A DNA stretch of 64,000 nucleotides from Flammeovirgaceae bacterium (GTDB lineage: Bacteria; Bacteroidota; Bacteroidia; Cytophagales; Cyclobacteriaceae): positions 2,727,225 through 2,791,224 of the forward strand of contig CP054185.1 in assembly GCA_015180985.1 (NCBI GenBank), given 5' to 3'. This document shows, in pieces, positions 1 to 9,478 of this stretch; the stretch's first letter is position 1; each line of letters begins with the position of its first letter. The position numbers and the translations under genes were made by a program. The notes under the pieces are model-generated. The model was not told the DNA's origin, ran no database searches, and saw only the letters and a program-made list of their open reading frames with translations.

Positions 1-251
1 AGCGTAAGATTATTGCGCTGGGTAAATCGAAAAACTATTTTGAGATGAAGGGTTCCGATGAGAAAAACGGTTCTTCGAAAGAATTATCAAAGCTAAGAGC
101 GGAAGCCATTCAATCCTACCTGGCCGAAAACGGCATTGATAAAAAACGAACCGAAATCTTTGCCTGGGGCGGCACCAACATGCTGGTAGGCGAAAACAGC
201 GCCAGCGCCCGGCTTAATGATCGCATTGAAATTGAAATACTGGAGGAGTAG
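1..251 (+). CDS. OmpA-family C-terminal domain protein (3' end only)
   Basis: The reading frame is open from the left edge (first full codon at 3) and stops with TAG at 249-251, so only about the last 82 residues are present. The segment with KLRAEAIQSYLAENGID followed by a run ending NDRIEIEILEE matches the end of the OmpA-like peptidoglycan-binding fold. In that family the helix with xxRAxxVxxYL and the final NRRVEI-type strand close the domain, and here the strand reads LNDRIEIEI. Known family role: non-covalent anchoring of an outer-membrane or periplasmic protein to peptidoglycan. The N-terminal part, and therefore the full architecture, lies outside the window. Confidence 0.8.
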   Translation, partial: RKIIALGKSKNYFEMKGSDEKNGSSKELSKLRAEAIQSYLAENGIDKKRTEIFAWGGTNMLVGENSASARLNDRIEIEILEE

Positions 252-358
252 TTGAGCGCCTTCAAACGATTGCAGCATACATTCATTTCCACTCAGACGT
301 TTGCGTGGTGTAAACGTGAAATCTATTTCGTTACTTGAGTGTGCTTAATACAATACCT

Positions 359-2188
359 ATGCGATTATTATTCCTTCTGTTACTTGGCATCGGTTTTACT
401 GCGCTGGCCCAGCCACAGGTTTATCCGCCACACTGGTGGGTGGGCATGAAAAACCCGTCCCTTCAGCTGATGATTTACGGGCAGGATATCGGTAAAGAAA
501 GACCTGCTGTAACCATAAAATATCCGGGCATTCAGGTTAACAAAGTTCATTATCCTGATAATGATAACTACCTGTTTGTTGATTTAACCGTATCGCCTAA
601 AACGGCCCCTGGCAAATTTTCAATCACCATTCAATCCACCACCATCGACTATGTAGTAAAACCCCGCAGAAACGGAAACGGTACCGAGTTTGCGAAGGGC
701 ATCACCCCGGCCGACCTGGTGTACCTGCTCATGCCCGATCGGTTCAGTAATGGCGACCCATCTAACGATCGCATTCCGGGCTTGCGCGATCAAAGTTTAA
801 ACCGCGATTCAATATTTCACCGGCACGGAGGCGATTTGCAGGGCGTTATCAATCACCTGGACTACCTGCAGGATTTAGGCGTTACTGCCCTATGGATGAC
901 GCCCGTAATTCAAAACGATATGCCCGACCGAACCGAGCACGGTTATGCCTTTACCAACCATTATAAAATTGAACCGCGCTTTGGCGGAGAAGAGCAATAC
1001 AAAAAACTGGGGTATGAATTGCACAGGCGCGGCATGAAACTGGTACAGGATGCCGTGTATAATCATGTTGGTCTTTACCATTTTACCGTGCAGGATAAAC
1101 CCATGCACGACTGGCTGCACGAGTGGCCCGTGTACACCAATACCACTTATAAAGATCAAACGTTGTTTGATCCGTACGCTGCCGCAAGCGATCGCAAAAA
1201 GATGACGGACGGCTGGTTTACACCCAACATGCCCGACCTGAACCACCACAATCCGTTTGTTGCCACCTACCTCATTCAACATGCCATTTACTGCGTTGAA
1301 GAATTTGCCGTTGACGGCTGGCGCATAGATACCTATTTCTACAACGACCTGGAATTTATGAACCGGTGCAACAAAGCGCTGCTGGATGAGTACCCTAAGC
1401 TAACCCTGTTTGGTGAAACCTGGGTACACGGCACCGTAAACCAGGCCTTCTTTGCTGAAAATAACCTGGATATAAAATTTAAAAGCAACCTGCCAGGGGT
1501 AACCGATTTCCAGACATTATTCTACGGTATCCAGGCAGCCGTAAACGAAAAATTCGGGTGGACGGAGGGCGTTAACAAACTCTATCAAACACTGTCGAAT
1601 GACATCCTGTACAAAGACCCGATGAAAAACGTCATCTTCCTTGATAACCACGACCTGAACCGGTTTTTCTCGGTGGTTGGCGAAGACCTGAATAAAATTA
1701 AAGTGGCCTTCACCTGGCTGCTTACCTGCCGGGGCATTCCGCAATTGTATTATGGCGGTGAAATACTGATGAAAGGCTTTACCAACCCTGACGGCTGGGT
1801 GAGACTGGATTTTCCGGGGGGATGGCCGGGTGACAAGGTTAATAAATTCACTGCCGAAGGCCGCACAAAAGACGAGAATGAAGTTTTCAACCTCATCCGC
1901 ACGCTGGCCAACTACCGTAAAAAATCAAGCGCCATTACCACCGGAAAATTTATGCACTACCTGCCTGTTGATGGTGTTTATGTTTACTTCCGGTATGACG
2001 AGAAGCAAACCATTATGTGTATAATGAATACAAGCGATAAAGACCGGTTAATTGACTTTACAAAATATACCGAACGCACTACAGGCTTTACAAAAGCCAC
2101 AAATATTTTATCGGGCGAAAATTTAACTACATCTTCACCCCTGAACACAAAACCAATGAGCCTGGTGGTACTGGAATTGAAAAAGTAA
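359..2188 (+). CDS. Secreted GH13 alpha-amylase, cyclomaltodextrinase/neopullulanase type
   Basis: This 609-residue protein hydrolyses alpha-1,4-glucans or cyclodextrins, judging by family. The four GH13 signature regions are visible: DAVYNH (231-236), GWRID with the nucleophile Asp324, GETW with the acid/base Glu353, and DNHD with Asp432. An N-terminal beta domain of about 110 residues and a C-terminal beta domain fit the Cyc-maltodext_N/alpha-amylase/C-terminal arrangement of SusA-like enzymes. I chose ATG at 359 because it gives a clean signal peptide ending in ALAQ; a TTG at 335 and a GTG at 341 would add a poorly fitting extension. Secretion to the periplasm or surface is inferred. No sus-type transporter genes adjoin it. 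Confidence 0.93.
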   Translation: MRLLFLLLLGIGFTALAQPQVYPPHWWVGMKNPSLQLMIYGQDIGKERPAVTIKYPGIQVNKVHYPDNDNYLFVDLTVSPKTAPGKFSITIQSTTIDYVVKPRRNGNGTEFAKGITPADLVYLLMPDRFSNGDPSNDRIPGLRDQSLNRDSIFHRHGGDLQGVINHLDYLQDLGVTALWMTPVIQNDMPDRTEHGYAFTNHYKIEPRFGGEEQYKKLGYELHRRGMKLVQDAVYNHVGLYHFTVQDKPMHDWLHEWPVYTNTTYKDQTLFDPYAAASDRKKMTDGWFTPNMPDLNHHNPFVATYLIQHAIYCVEEFAVDGWRIDTYFYNDLEFMNRCNKALLDEYPKLTLFGETWVHGTVNQAFFAENNLDIKFKSNLPGVTDFQTLFYGIQAAVNEKFGWTEGVNKLYQTLSNDILYKDPMKNVIFLDNHDLNRFFSVVGEDLNKIKVAFTWLLTCRGIPQLYYGGEILMKGFTNPDGWVRLDFPGGWPGDKVNKFTAEGRTKDENEVFNLIRTLANYRKKSSAITTGKFMHYLPVDGVYVYFRYDEKQTIMCIMNTSDKDRLIDFTKYTERTTGFTKATNILSGENLTTSSPLNTKPMSLVVLELKK

Positions 2189-2256
2189 TGTTTAGATGTT
2201 GGGCAGGTAGTCTATTCAAGACTAAGAAATAAGAACCAAATACCGAACAACCATCA

Positions 2257-4740
2257 TTACCTTCGTTTCACTACTCCCCGTACCGCCTTGGCCGTCCACG
2301 GATCATCGGGCCAGGCATGTTTCGGGTAACGCCTTTTCAGTTCCTTTTTCACTTCGTAGTAGGTGGTATTCCAGAAACTCCTCAAATCCTGCGTAACCTG
2401 CACCGGTTTATAGCCGGGCGAAAGCAGGTGCATGGTAATTTTTATCCGGCCGTCATTTACGGTTGGTGTATCCGGCCATCCAAAAACTTCCTGTAAGCGA
2501 ACTTCCATAACAGGAGGTTGACCATTGCTGAAATAATTTACCGGAATTAAAGAACCGCTGGGTACTTCTAATTTTACGGGCGTCAGTTTTCCGAGTTTTG
2601 TTTGAAGTTCCCACGGCAATAAAGCCGGCAACACTTCGCTAATATCAATTCGCTGGAGATCTGTGCGTGAGTTTGCCACATTCACAAAAGGTGTTAACCA
2701 GGAAGAAACATTTTCCAGCAACGCTTTATCCGAAACATCAGGCCAACCGTCATCCGGTCGCCAAAGCCGCAGGCTCAGCACGCGGTTTTGCCATTGGGTG
2801 TGTACTTCCTGCCAGTTGAGTACGCGTAATCCCTCTTCCTGAACGACTTTGCAAAGTATTGCAGCCCGGGCTTGGTTGTTACCTGCCGGCATTGTCTTTT
2901 TGGCCACTACCAGATTGCCTATTCGCTTTTCCTGAACACCCTCAACAAGTCCGCGCTCTTTGTCCCATCGAACTACATCAACGGTTTGAACGAATCTCAT
3001 CAAATCTTCCTCGTTTATAGCCGAACCCAGAAAAATTTTTCCTTCACCAGTTCCGGCATCAAGCTGGGCGGCCACAATCCATTCGGCATGCATAAGCGGA
3101 TCGTGTGCGGGCAGACTGGCTACCCGGCCATTGGTCAACTTATATCGTTCGCTGTGTTTATTAACACGCTGGGCGATACGTTCAGGATAAGCCAGTGCCA
3201 ACAAGGCACCCACCTCACCTTCGGAAACAGAAGTATTGTCAACATCCAGCGAAAACAAGTTACGCCATGCTTTGGCCAATCGCTCAATCCGTTCAAGAAG
3301 CATCCTATCGGCTCCTGCTAAGTCACCGCTGCGCCATTTTCGAAGTTGATCAACACGCAGAGAAAGGTCGGCACTACGTTCATTAATCAGCGGGTCACGC
3401 TCTTCCAACAGTGCGGCAATATCCGTTGCCAGGGCCCGTCTTCGTTTATCATGGTCCACTGCTGTAAGCATGTGTGCTAACCTTGGATGCGTGGGCAATG
3501 CAACCATTTTACGTCCCCAGTCCGTTATCCTGTTTTCTTCCAGTGCTTCAAGTTTTACTAACAGATCGCTTGCCTGTTGCGTTGCGCCTGCCGGTGGGGG
3601 CGTTATCCAATTTATGTTGTTCAGATCATGGATGCCCCATGCGGCTAACTCAAGTACGAGCGAAGCCAAATCAGCTTCCAGTATTTCGGGTTTGCGCTGT
3701 GCCACCAGGCTTCGTTGAGTAGCTTCGCTCCATAGCCGGTAACAGGTTCCTGCTGTCAGTCGGCCGGCACGGCCGGCACGTTGGTCGGCTGCATCGCGGG
3801 TAACGCGCACGGTTTCCAGCCGGGTAAGTCCGCTGCGCGGATCAAACTTCGGAACCCGCGACAATCCGGAATCAATTACCATAGTAATTCCTTCAATGGT
3901 TAACGAGGTCTCGGCAATGGAGGTGGCCAACACAATTTTTCTCCGGCCTTGTGCATCGGGTTCGATGGCCCGCTGTTGCAATGTAAAGGACAGCTCGCCA
4001 TATAGCGGAACAACCAGGGCCTGAATTTTTTCAGCTTCGAGCAATTCCATCGTGCGTTTTATTTCACCCGTGCCCGGCAGAAAACAAAGAATATCGCCCG
4101 AATGCACGGCAAGCGCTTTTCGAACAGCTTTCACCATTTTTACCGGCAATGGGGTGTGCTGGTCATCACCCAGGTAAAAAATTTCAACGGGGTATGCTTT
4201 GCCTGTGCTGCTGATAACCGGTGCGTTGTTTAGTTGTGCCGAAAGTTTTTCCGCATCAAGAGTAGCCGACATGATCAGTATCCGTAAATCGGGCCGAAGG
4301 ATGGATTGAACCTGCAGGCACAGCGCAAGGGCCAGGTCGGCTTGCAGGCTGCGTTCATGAAACTCATCGAAAATAACCAGACCAACATGGGTAAGCGCGT
4401 TATCCTTTTGGAGCATCCGCGTTAGTATTCCTTCGGTAACAACTTCTATTTCGGTACGCGCGCTCACTTTGGCATCGAAGCGGATGCGATACCCTACACG
4501 ATCACCAATTTCCTCATTAAGTAAAGAGGCCATGCGCATTGCCACCGAACGGGCTGCCAGCCTGCGCGGCTCAAGCATGATAATTTTTTTACCGGCAAGC
4601 CACGAGTCACCCATCAGGGCTAACGGCACAACGGTAGACTTGCCCGCTCCTGGCGGAGCCTGAAGTATAACCACAGATTGGTTATGTAACTGTTCCTTCA
4701 GAACAGGCAGTACATCATGTACCGGGTAGGTTACCTCCAT
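2257..4740 (-). CDS. hrpB: ATP-dependent helicase HrpB
   Basis: This is an 827-residue DEAH-type superfamily 2 helicase. Visible motifs are Walker A APPGAGKST (28-36), DEFH (125-128), SAT (158-160) and motif VI QRAGRAGR (320-327). A long C-terminal half follows, with HA2-like and HrpB-specific regions. The length and the DEFH variant of motif II fit HrpB rather than HrpA, which is about 1300 residues. The cellular substrate of HrpB is poorly known; an RNA helicase role is usually assumed. The gene runs leftward, converging on the amylase gene with a gap of about 70 bp. The ATG at 4740 is the natural start, since the P-loop is close to the N-terminus as in relatives. Confidence 0.93.
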   Translation of the reverse strand: MEVTYPVHDVLPVLKEQLHNQSVVILQAPPGAGKSTVVPLALMGDSWLAGKKIIMLEPRRLAARSVAMRMASLLNEEIGDRVGYRIRFDAKVSARTEIEVVTEGILTRMLQKDNALTHVGLVIFDEFHERSLQADLALALCLQVQSILRPDLRILIMSATLDAEKLSAQLNNAPVISSTGKAYPVEIFYLGDDQHTPLPVKMVKAVRKALAVHSGDILCFLPGTGEIKRTMELLEAEKIQALVVPLYGELSFTLQQRAIEPDAQGRRKIVLATSIAETSLTIEGITMVIDSGLSRVPKFDPRSGLTRLETVRVTRDAADQRAGRAGRLTAGTCYRLWSEATQRSLVAQRKPEILEADLASLVLELAAWGIHDLNNINWITPPPAGATQQASDLLVKLEALEENRITDWGRKMVALPTHPRLAHMLTAVDHDKRRRALATDIAALLEERDPLINERSADLSLRVDQLRKWRSGDLAGADRMLLERIERLAKAWRNLFSLDVDNTSVSEGEVGALLALAYPERIAQRVNKHSERYKLTNGRVASLPAHDPLMHAEWIVAAQLDAGTGEGKIFLGSAINEEDLMRFVQTVDVVRWDKERGLVEGVQEKRIGNLVVAKKTMPAGNNQARAAILCKVVQEEGLRVLNWQEVHTQWQNRVLSLRLWRPDDGWPDVSDKALLENVSSWLTPFVNVANSRTDLQRIDISEVLPALLPWELQTKLGKLTPVKLEVPSGSLIPVNYFSNGQPPVMEVRLQEVFGWPDTPTVNDGRIKITMHLLSPGYKPVQVTQDLRSFWNTTYYEVKKELKRRYPKHAWPDDPWTAKAVRGVVKRR

Positions 4741-4974
4741 GAAGTAAAACTAAAAAATTGACAACCATCCGGAACAACCGGGGATTGAATAAGTTACGCA
4801 ATGACGAAACCCGGTTATTCCGCATGCGTACATAGTGATGTGCTGATATTTTTTTAAACAGGTTTAGCATAATGAGCAAAACATTTGCAGTTGTATTGGA
4901 CAGAAGGCAGGCGAAATGTTTTGCTGAAGAAGAGTTTTGAAAAATTTTTTGGTCTGATTGGCACTAAAAGCAAA

Positions 4975-5286
4975 ATGAAAACAAAGAAAAGAAATTGGAT
5001 TCCTGTTTACCTGGTTGGGCGCGATTGCTTTCAGAAGCCGGTACTGGAAGCGCTCGACCGGTCTGACTTGCCCTTTATGCCGGGCTACTTGTTTGACAAC
5101 TCCCTTTCGGGCGACTACGGGATGTTATGGGTTGATGAGCAGGTTAACCTTCGCGAATACAAAAAAGCCATTGGCGGAAAGTTAATCTGGAAGCACCGGA
5201 TACGGTTTTTTACCGACCTGAATGAATTTACCTCCAATTCGAAGGCTCCTGTAAACACGCCTGAGGAGTTTGACACTGCAGCATAG
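4975..5286 (+). CDS. Small hypothetical protein
   Basis: This is a 103-residue protein I do not recognise. The frame stays open upstream to a TTG at 4885, but the ATG at 4975 gives a conventional start (MKTKKRNWIPVYLVGRD). The protein is mixed alpha/beta with many aromatic residues, no signal peptide and no membrane segment. The C-terminal tail after about residue 87 is rich in Asn, Ser, Pro and Glu and looks disordered. It lies between the divergent hrpB gene and a MaoC hydratase gene (58 bp gap, same strand), so it could be cotranscribed with the latter. A 22-codon open frame with an ATG at 4872 lies just upstream. Confidence 0.6.
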   Translation: MKTKKRNWIPVYLVGRDCFQKPVLEALDRSDLPFMPGYLFDNSLSGDYGMLWVDEQVNLREYKKAIGGKLIWKHRIRFFTDLNEFTSNSKAPVNTPEEFDTAA

Positions 5287-5343
5287 CGGCTTTCCGGAAA
5301 CGGGTGTAAACTGTATATTTACTCATGCCAATGCTGCCCCTTC

Positions 5344-5808
5344 ATGAGTAAAGTTGTCATCAACGGTTTTTCTGAATTTGAAAAGTTCACCGGGCTTGAA
5401 ATCGGGGTATCCGGTTATCTGAAAATCACCCAGGAACAAATCAACAAGTTTGCCGAGGCCACCCTTGACCACCAATGGATACACACCGACCCGGAACGGG
5501 CAAAAGCTGAAAGTCAGTTTAAAAGTACCATTGCCCACGGCTACCTTACACTTTCGCTCATACCGTACCTCTGGGAACAAATTGCCCAGGTAAACAACAG
5601 CAAAATGCTGGTGAATTACGGTATTGAAAACCTGCGGTTTAACCAACCGGTTTTGGTTAACCAGGAGGTACGGCTACGGGTAAAACTGAAAAGCATTGCC
5701 GACCTGCGGGGCATTGCCAAAGCCGAAATGCTGGTAACCCTCGAAATCAGAGATAACCCAAAGCCGGCTTTTACGGCCACCATTGTTTTTCTGTATCACT
5801 TTCGTTGA
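5344..5808 (+). CDS. MaoC-family (R)-specific enoyl-CoA hydratase
   Basis: This 154-residue single hot-dog domain protein has the hydratase-2 motif around residues 36-50 (FAEATLDHQWIHTDPER), with the catalytic Asp42 and His47 in the expected spacing. The conserved IAHGYLTLSL segment follows. Enzymes of this family hydrate trans-2-enoyl-CoA to (R)-3-hydroxyacyl-CoA, linking beta-oxidation to other acyl-CoA pathways. The length is normal for a stand-alone MaoC domain. The cytoplasmic location is inferred from the lack of a signal peptide. Other lipid genes in the window (acyl-CoA-binding protein, FadD) are not adjacent, so the exact substrate is unknown. Confidence 0.88.
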   Translation: MSKVVINGFSEFEKFTGLEIGVSGYLKITQEQINKFAEATLDHQWIHTDPERAKAESQFKSTIAHGYLTLSLIPYLWEQIAQVNNSKMLVNYGIENLRFNQPVLVNQEVRLRVKLKSIADLRGIAKAEMLVTLEIRDNPKPAFTATIVFLYHFR

Positions 5809-5917
5809 TTTTTCGATTAGCGGGCCTTACTTGAATTTCTTAACATTGGCGTAATATGCCCTATGGTTTTTTCAGGCATTTTTGCCGGCTAAGGCATGTA
5901 TTATTTTTTAAAACCCC

Positions 5918-7117
5918 ATGGCGCCCCACAATGAACTGATTGATAACCGCAGGAAGAACCGGATTACCCATCCGTACCTGAATTTACTTGAGTTTGCCAC
6001 CCGGGAACGCACCTTTCTTATTATAATCGGAATTGCCTTCATCATGGCAGCCTTTGCTACCCTCAACTGGCACTTTGCCATGTGGCTTGGATTTACGTTT
6101 GCTTCCTACTCGGCTGTAGCCAACGACAGCATTCAATCGCTGGGTACGTTTATTGAAAGTAATAAAAAACGAAAGTGGTATATTCTCTGGCTGTTTACAG
6201 GGCTTATTCTGATAGTTACCATCTCGTTCAGCTATTTTTATTTTAAAGGTGATGTTACTTACCAGCGCCTGCTGGACGACCAGGGCAATACGGCTTACCC
6301 GCACCCCGAGACCTTTTCATTTTTTCAGATAATTGCCCCGATTGTTCTGCTGATTCTTACCCGGCTGCGCATGCCGGTGTCCACCACCTTTTTGCTGCTA
6401 AGTGTTTTCAGTGCTTCTGCGGAAGGCATTACTTCCATTGTTTCGAAAAGTATTTCGGGTTACCTCATTTCCTTTATTCTTTCATTCGTAATCTGGTACG
6501 CAGGATATGACCTTATCCGCAAATACTTTAAAAAAAGAAAAGCCCATGTTGCCTGGCCGATTATTCAATGGGCTGTCAGCGGAGCATTGTGGTCGGTTTG
6601 GCTGATGCAGGACGGAGCTAACATTGCCGTTTTCTTGCCGCGTAAACTTGAATTTTACCAGTTTATAATTTTCACAGGCACCATCTTCCTCGGGTTGGGC
6701 CTGTTGTTTTATCTGCGCGGGGATAAAATCCAGGAAATTGTAAGTGAAAAAGTAAGAATATCAGATGTACGGGCAGCTACGCTGGTTGACTTTACTTATG
6801 TGTTGCTGCTGATCTATAAATTACTTGACAGCACCGTTCCGCTGAGTACCACCTGGGTATTTCTGGGTGTGATTGGCGGGCGCGAAATTGCGGTGAACAT
6901 CGCGCGGAATAAAAAAGGCATGAAACACAAACGCAAAGCACTCGGCCAAATCGGCCGTGATTTGCTGTATGCCACCATCGGGCTTATTATCTCAGTAGCA
7001 CTTGCATCAGGTGCTAACCCGTTAATACGGAAAGAGATTATGGATTTTCTCTCGTCACTTACAGACTTCAGCGCCTTCAGTTGGCTGGCGTGGTGGCTTC
7101 CGGTATATCTACGGTAA
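5918..7117 (+). CDS. Divergent PiT-like (inorganic phosphate transporter family) membrane protein
   Basis: This 399-residue protein has roughly ten hydrophobic segments. It carries two copies of a motif pair that recalls the duplicated PiT/PHO4 signature. In the first half these are VANDSIQSLGT (67-77) and PVSTT (153-157); in the second half, DGANI (232-236) and VPLSTTW (307-313). PiT proteins use GAND and PVSTTH-type motifs in both repeats to bind phosphate and cation. Here the repeats are recognisable but altered, with Ala-Asn-Asp in one half and Gly-Ala-Asn-Ile in the other, and no His after STT. The substrate may therefore differ. The 3' end overlaps the converging kinase pseudogene by 41 bp. 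The family assignment is inference from motifs. Confidence 0.6.
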   Translation: MAPHNELIDNRRKNRITHPYLNLLEFATRERTFLIIIGIAFIMAAFATLNWHFAMWLGFTFASYSAVANDSIQSLGTFIESNKKRKWYILWLFTGLILIVTISFSYFYFKGDVTYQRLLDDQGNTAYPHPETFSFFQIIAPIVLLILTRLRMPVSTTFLLLSVFSASAEGITSIVSKSISGYLISFILSFVIWYAGYDLIRKYFKKRKAHVAWPIIQWAVSGALWSVWLMQDGANIAVFLPRKLEFYQFIIFTGTIFLGLGLLFYLRGDKIQEIVSEKVRISDVRAATLVDFTYVLLLIYKLLDSTVPLSTTWVFLGVIGGREIAVNIARNKKGMKHKRKALGQIGRDLLYATIGLIISVALASGANPLIRKEIMDFLSSLTDFSAFSWLAWWLPVYLR

Positions 7118-8727
7118 CTGTAGTTCCCTCTCCTTCGGTTGAGGTTATCGCTATCGAACCATTCAGTTTAGCCAGAGTTTCTTTTACAATATAAAGCCCA
7201 AGCCCCGAACCGGCCCCCTCATCCGTTGCACGGTAAAACATCTTTCCGAGGTTCGGCAAATGTTCTTTGCTTATTCCTCGTCCGTTATCCGCAACCGAAA
7301 TTCGATATAAGATTGTTCAGGATGATTTTCAGTCGCCATTTGTCGCAGTAAAACTCCTGAGGTTGGTTAATCTCAACAATCCGTTCAAATTGAACGCCCT
7401 TCAGGTTGGCATAACTAAGTTGCTCAAAGGTTTCGTCAACCAACTGGCTTAACTGAACCGATTCGGGTTTAACTTCCAGCCGGGCGTTGCGCGACTGATC
7501 GAGAATTTCGCGAATGAAATAATCCTGCTGCCTTGCGCTTTTTTCAATCATTTCTAAATACATAATCGAATTGGTGCCCTGATCTTTTTTAGCCAGATTA
7601 ATCAATCCAAGTATGGAAGAAATGGGAGCCCGTAAATCATGCGAAACGCTGTAAACAAAATTATCGAGCTCCATATTTCGCTTCATTAACTCTTTGTTGC
7701 TTTGCTCAAGCTTATCCTGGGTTTCAATACGTTTATTAATCTCGTCCATAAGCGCTTTCGTACGTTGCTGAACGGTTGATTCCAGGTTCTCATTAAACCG
7801 CTTTAAATCGTTCTGAGCTTGCTGGCGTTCATTAACTGCCGAAGAAAGCACCAGTGCCGAAAGACTTATTACCCCTACGTAAACCTGCACCAGGAATATT
7901 GAATTAGCAGGTGGCCCGTCCATTGTAAAAGGGCCTACATTATGGCCGGTAAAATAAAAGGCTGTTATAGCAACTAAAATCAATGCAACGGTTGATACAA
8001 CCGTGTGGAACCGAAACGCAAGCCATAACAAAAGCGGAATGACAGCAAACGGGTACACATACGGAGCCACCTGATTAACATAGTCGGTTGATAAAAGTGC
8101 AAATACCAGCAATGCGCTCAGGATGAGCAAAGCGAACTCGCCTGCTTTCTGGAAATCAGGCTTCGTAATACGAAGTTGAGCAACCGAAATTAAAAGTGGG
8201 GCGAATAAGATCATGCCGGTTACGTTGCTGAGCCACAATTCAAAAAAGCGGGTAAACACCAACTCATTTGAAATAACCGATGAAAGATTAAGGCTAAGTA
8301 CAATGAAGGAAGAACTGATAACCGAAACAACAAAAACCACCAGCACAAACTGGAAAGCATGCAGGGTAGTTGAAAACGGATAAGTTTTTTTAACAAGCCG
8401 GTTAAGCAGGTAGTGACCGGCCAATGGCTCTAACACCCGGCCTGCGGCAATTGCTGCCGAAACGGCAATGATTATTTCAACCGAACCAATTGCATTATTC
8501 CAGAAACCTTTTACAGCAATAATCAGCGAACCGATGGCTATACCAGGCCAAACCCTGCGCCCGAGCAGCATAACCAACGCCAGACCAATGCCGGCAGGCG
8601 GCCACAGCGGCAGAACTCCTGTAGTGCCAAAGTACAGAAAGTACCCGAGCTCGGCCATCAGGTAATATGCCAGAGCAACCAGCAAAATCATCAAATCGGG
8701 CGATTGCCAAATCATCAACTTTTTCAT
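7077..8727 (-). pseudogene. MASE1-domain sensor histidine kinase, broken by an out-of-frame deletion
   Basis: The intact 5' part (start 8727) encodes a MASE1-type integral membrane sensor (eight or so segments, PPAGIGLALVMLLGRR near residue 43). A coiled coil and a HisKA domain with the phospho-acceptor in SVSHDLRAP follow. The frame reads into the N box (LNNLISN) at about 7300-7317 and then hits a stop near 7285. In another frame the G1 box DNGRGI (7272-7289) and the G2 box GSGLGLYIVK continue to a TGA at 7077. Only about 10 nt separate the N-box Asn from the G1-box Asp. In the other kinase of this window there are 28 residues, so about 70-80 bp appear to be missing. The ATPase domain cannot be made as read. 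An assembly error is the alternative. Confidence 0.8.
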
Positions 8728-8976
8728 AGGGGCAGGTTTTCCAACCTACATATTAAGCTGTTCATGTTTGTGGCAACAGAATTATTGTATCAAGAGATTA
8801 AAAGTCCGATATAAAGACAGATTACCCGCTAAACAGCAGGTACTTATCGTTTCATGAACAAAAAATACTTCAAATAGCATTTAACTATAAACTAACTCTA
8901 AACACAAATACGCTCTCAATATTTGATTTATTGAATCGATAGAATAACTTAACTACTGAATATAACCCGATAACTC
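8728..8976. other. AT-rich divergent intergenic region
   Basis: These 249 bp separate the leftward kinase pseudogene from a rightward lipoprotein gene and presumably hold both promoters. I see no open frame worth reporting, no strong hairpin and no exact TAnnTTTG box. Confidence 0.5.
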
Positions 8977-9459
8977 ATGAAAACGACCTCCCCTCTCCTT
9001 ATCCTTACGGTCTGGTTACTAACAGCCTGCTCCTTTAGTGCCGGAACCAAGAAAGACTTAACCACGGGTCTCTCCTACTCCTACAATGGATTTACGGTTT
9101 CGGAGGTTTATTTTGTTGATGCCGAAAACATACCCAAAGGCACAAACGAAGTTGACCTCAACACCGAAGTGGCCCTGGTTGTACAGGGCATCTCAAACTA
9201 TACGCTGGTTGATGAAAAAGCCTACCCCGGTATGAGCCTTTATGTTACCGATAACAACGGAAACCAGGTTATTGCAGAAGCCGATATGTTTGCAAGTAAC
9301 ATTGGTTACTCGGCCGAAGATGCGTCCGTGCTGCGGGGCACCATCACGGTTGGGGAGCCGATGGTGTCAGGCGAAACCTACCATGTAGAAATGAAAATAT
9401 GGGATAAAAATAAAACCGATAACACTATTTCGGTCGGGGTTGACCTACGCGTTAAGTAA
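8977..9459 (+). CDS. Hypothetical lipoprotein
   Basis: This is a 160-residue protein with a lipoprotein signal: a Lys near the N-terminus, a hydrophobic core and the lipobox LTAC, giving Cys18 as the lipidated residue. The mature part looks like a beta-sandwich made of alternating hydrophobic strands, with a conserved-looking segment on binding or modulating (VDLNTEVALVVQGI). I cannot assign a family. It is monocistronic: a divergent pseudogene lies upstream and a convergent gene begins 19 bp after its stop. Confidence 0.75.
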   Translation: MKTTSPLLILTVWLLTACSFSAGTKKDLTTGLSYSYNGFTVSEVYFVDAENIPKGTNEVDLNTEVALVVQGISNYTLVDEKAYPGMSLYVTDNNGNQVIAEADMFASNIGYSAEDASVLRGTITVGEPMVSGETYHVEMKIWDKNKTDNTISVGVDLRVK

Positions 9460-9478
9460 TTGGCTGCAACCAAAATCG

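Noticed and set aside
3470-3722. Forward open frames inside hrpB
   Set aside because: Shadow frames of a gene with a full set of helicase motifs on the other strand.
4872-4940. 22-codon open frame before the small hypothetical gene
   Set aside because: It has an ATG and a stop but no sign of conservation or an attenuator; too short to call.
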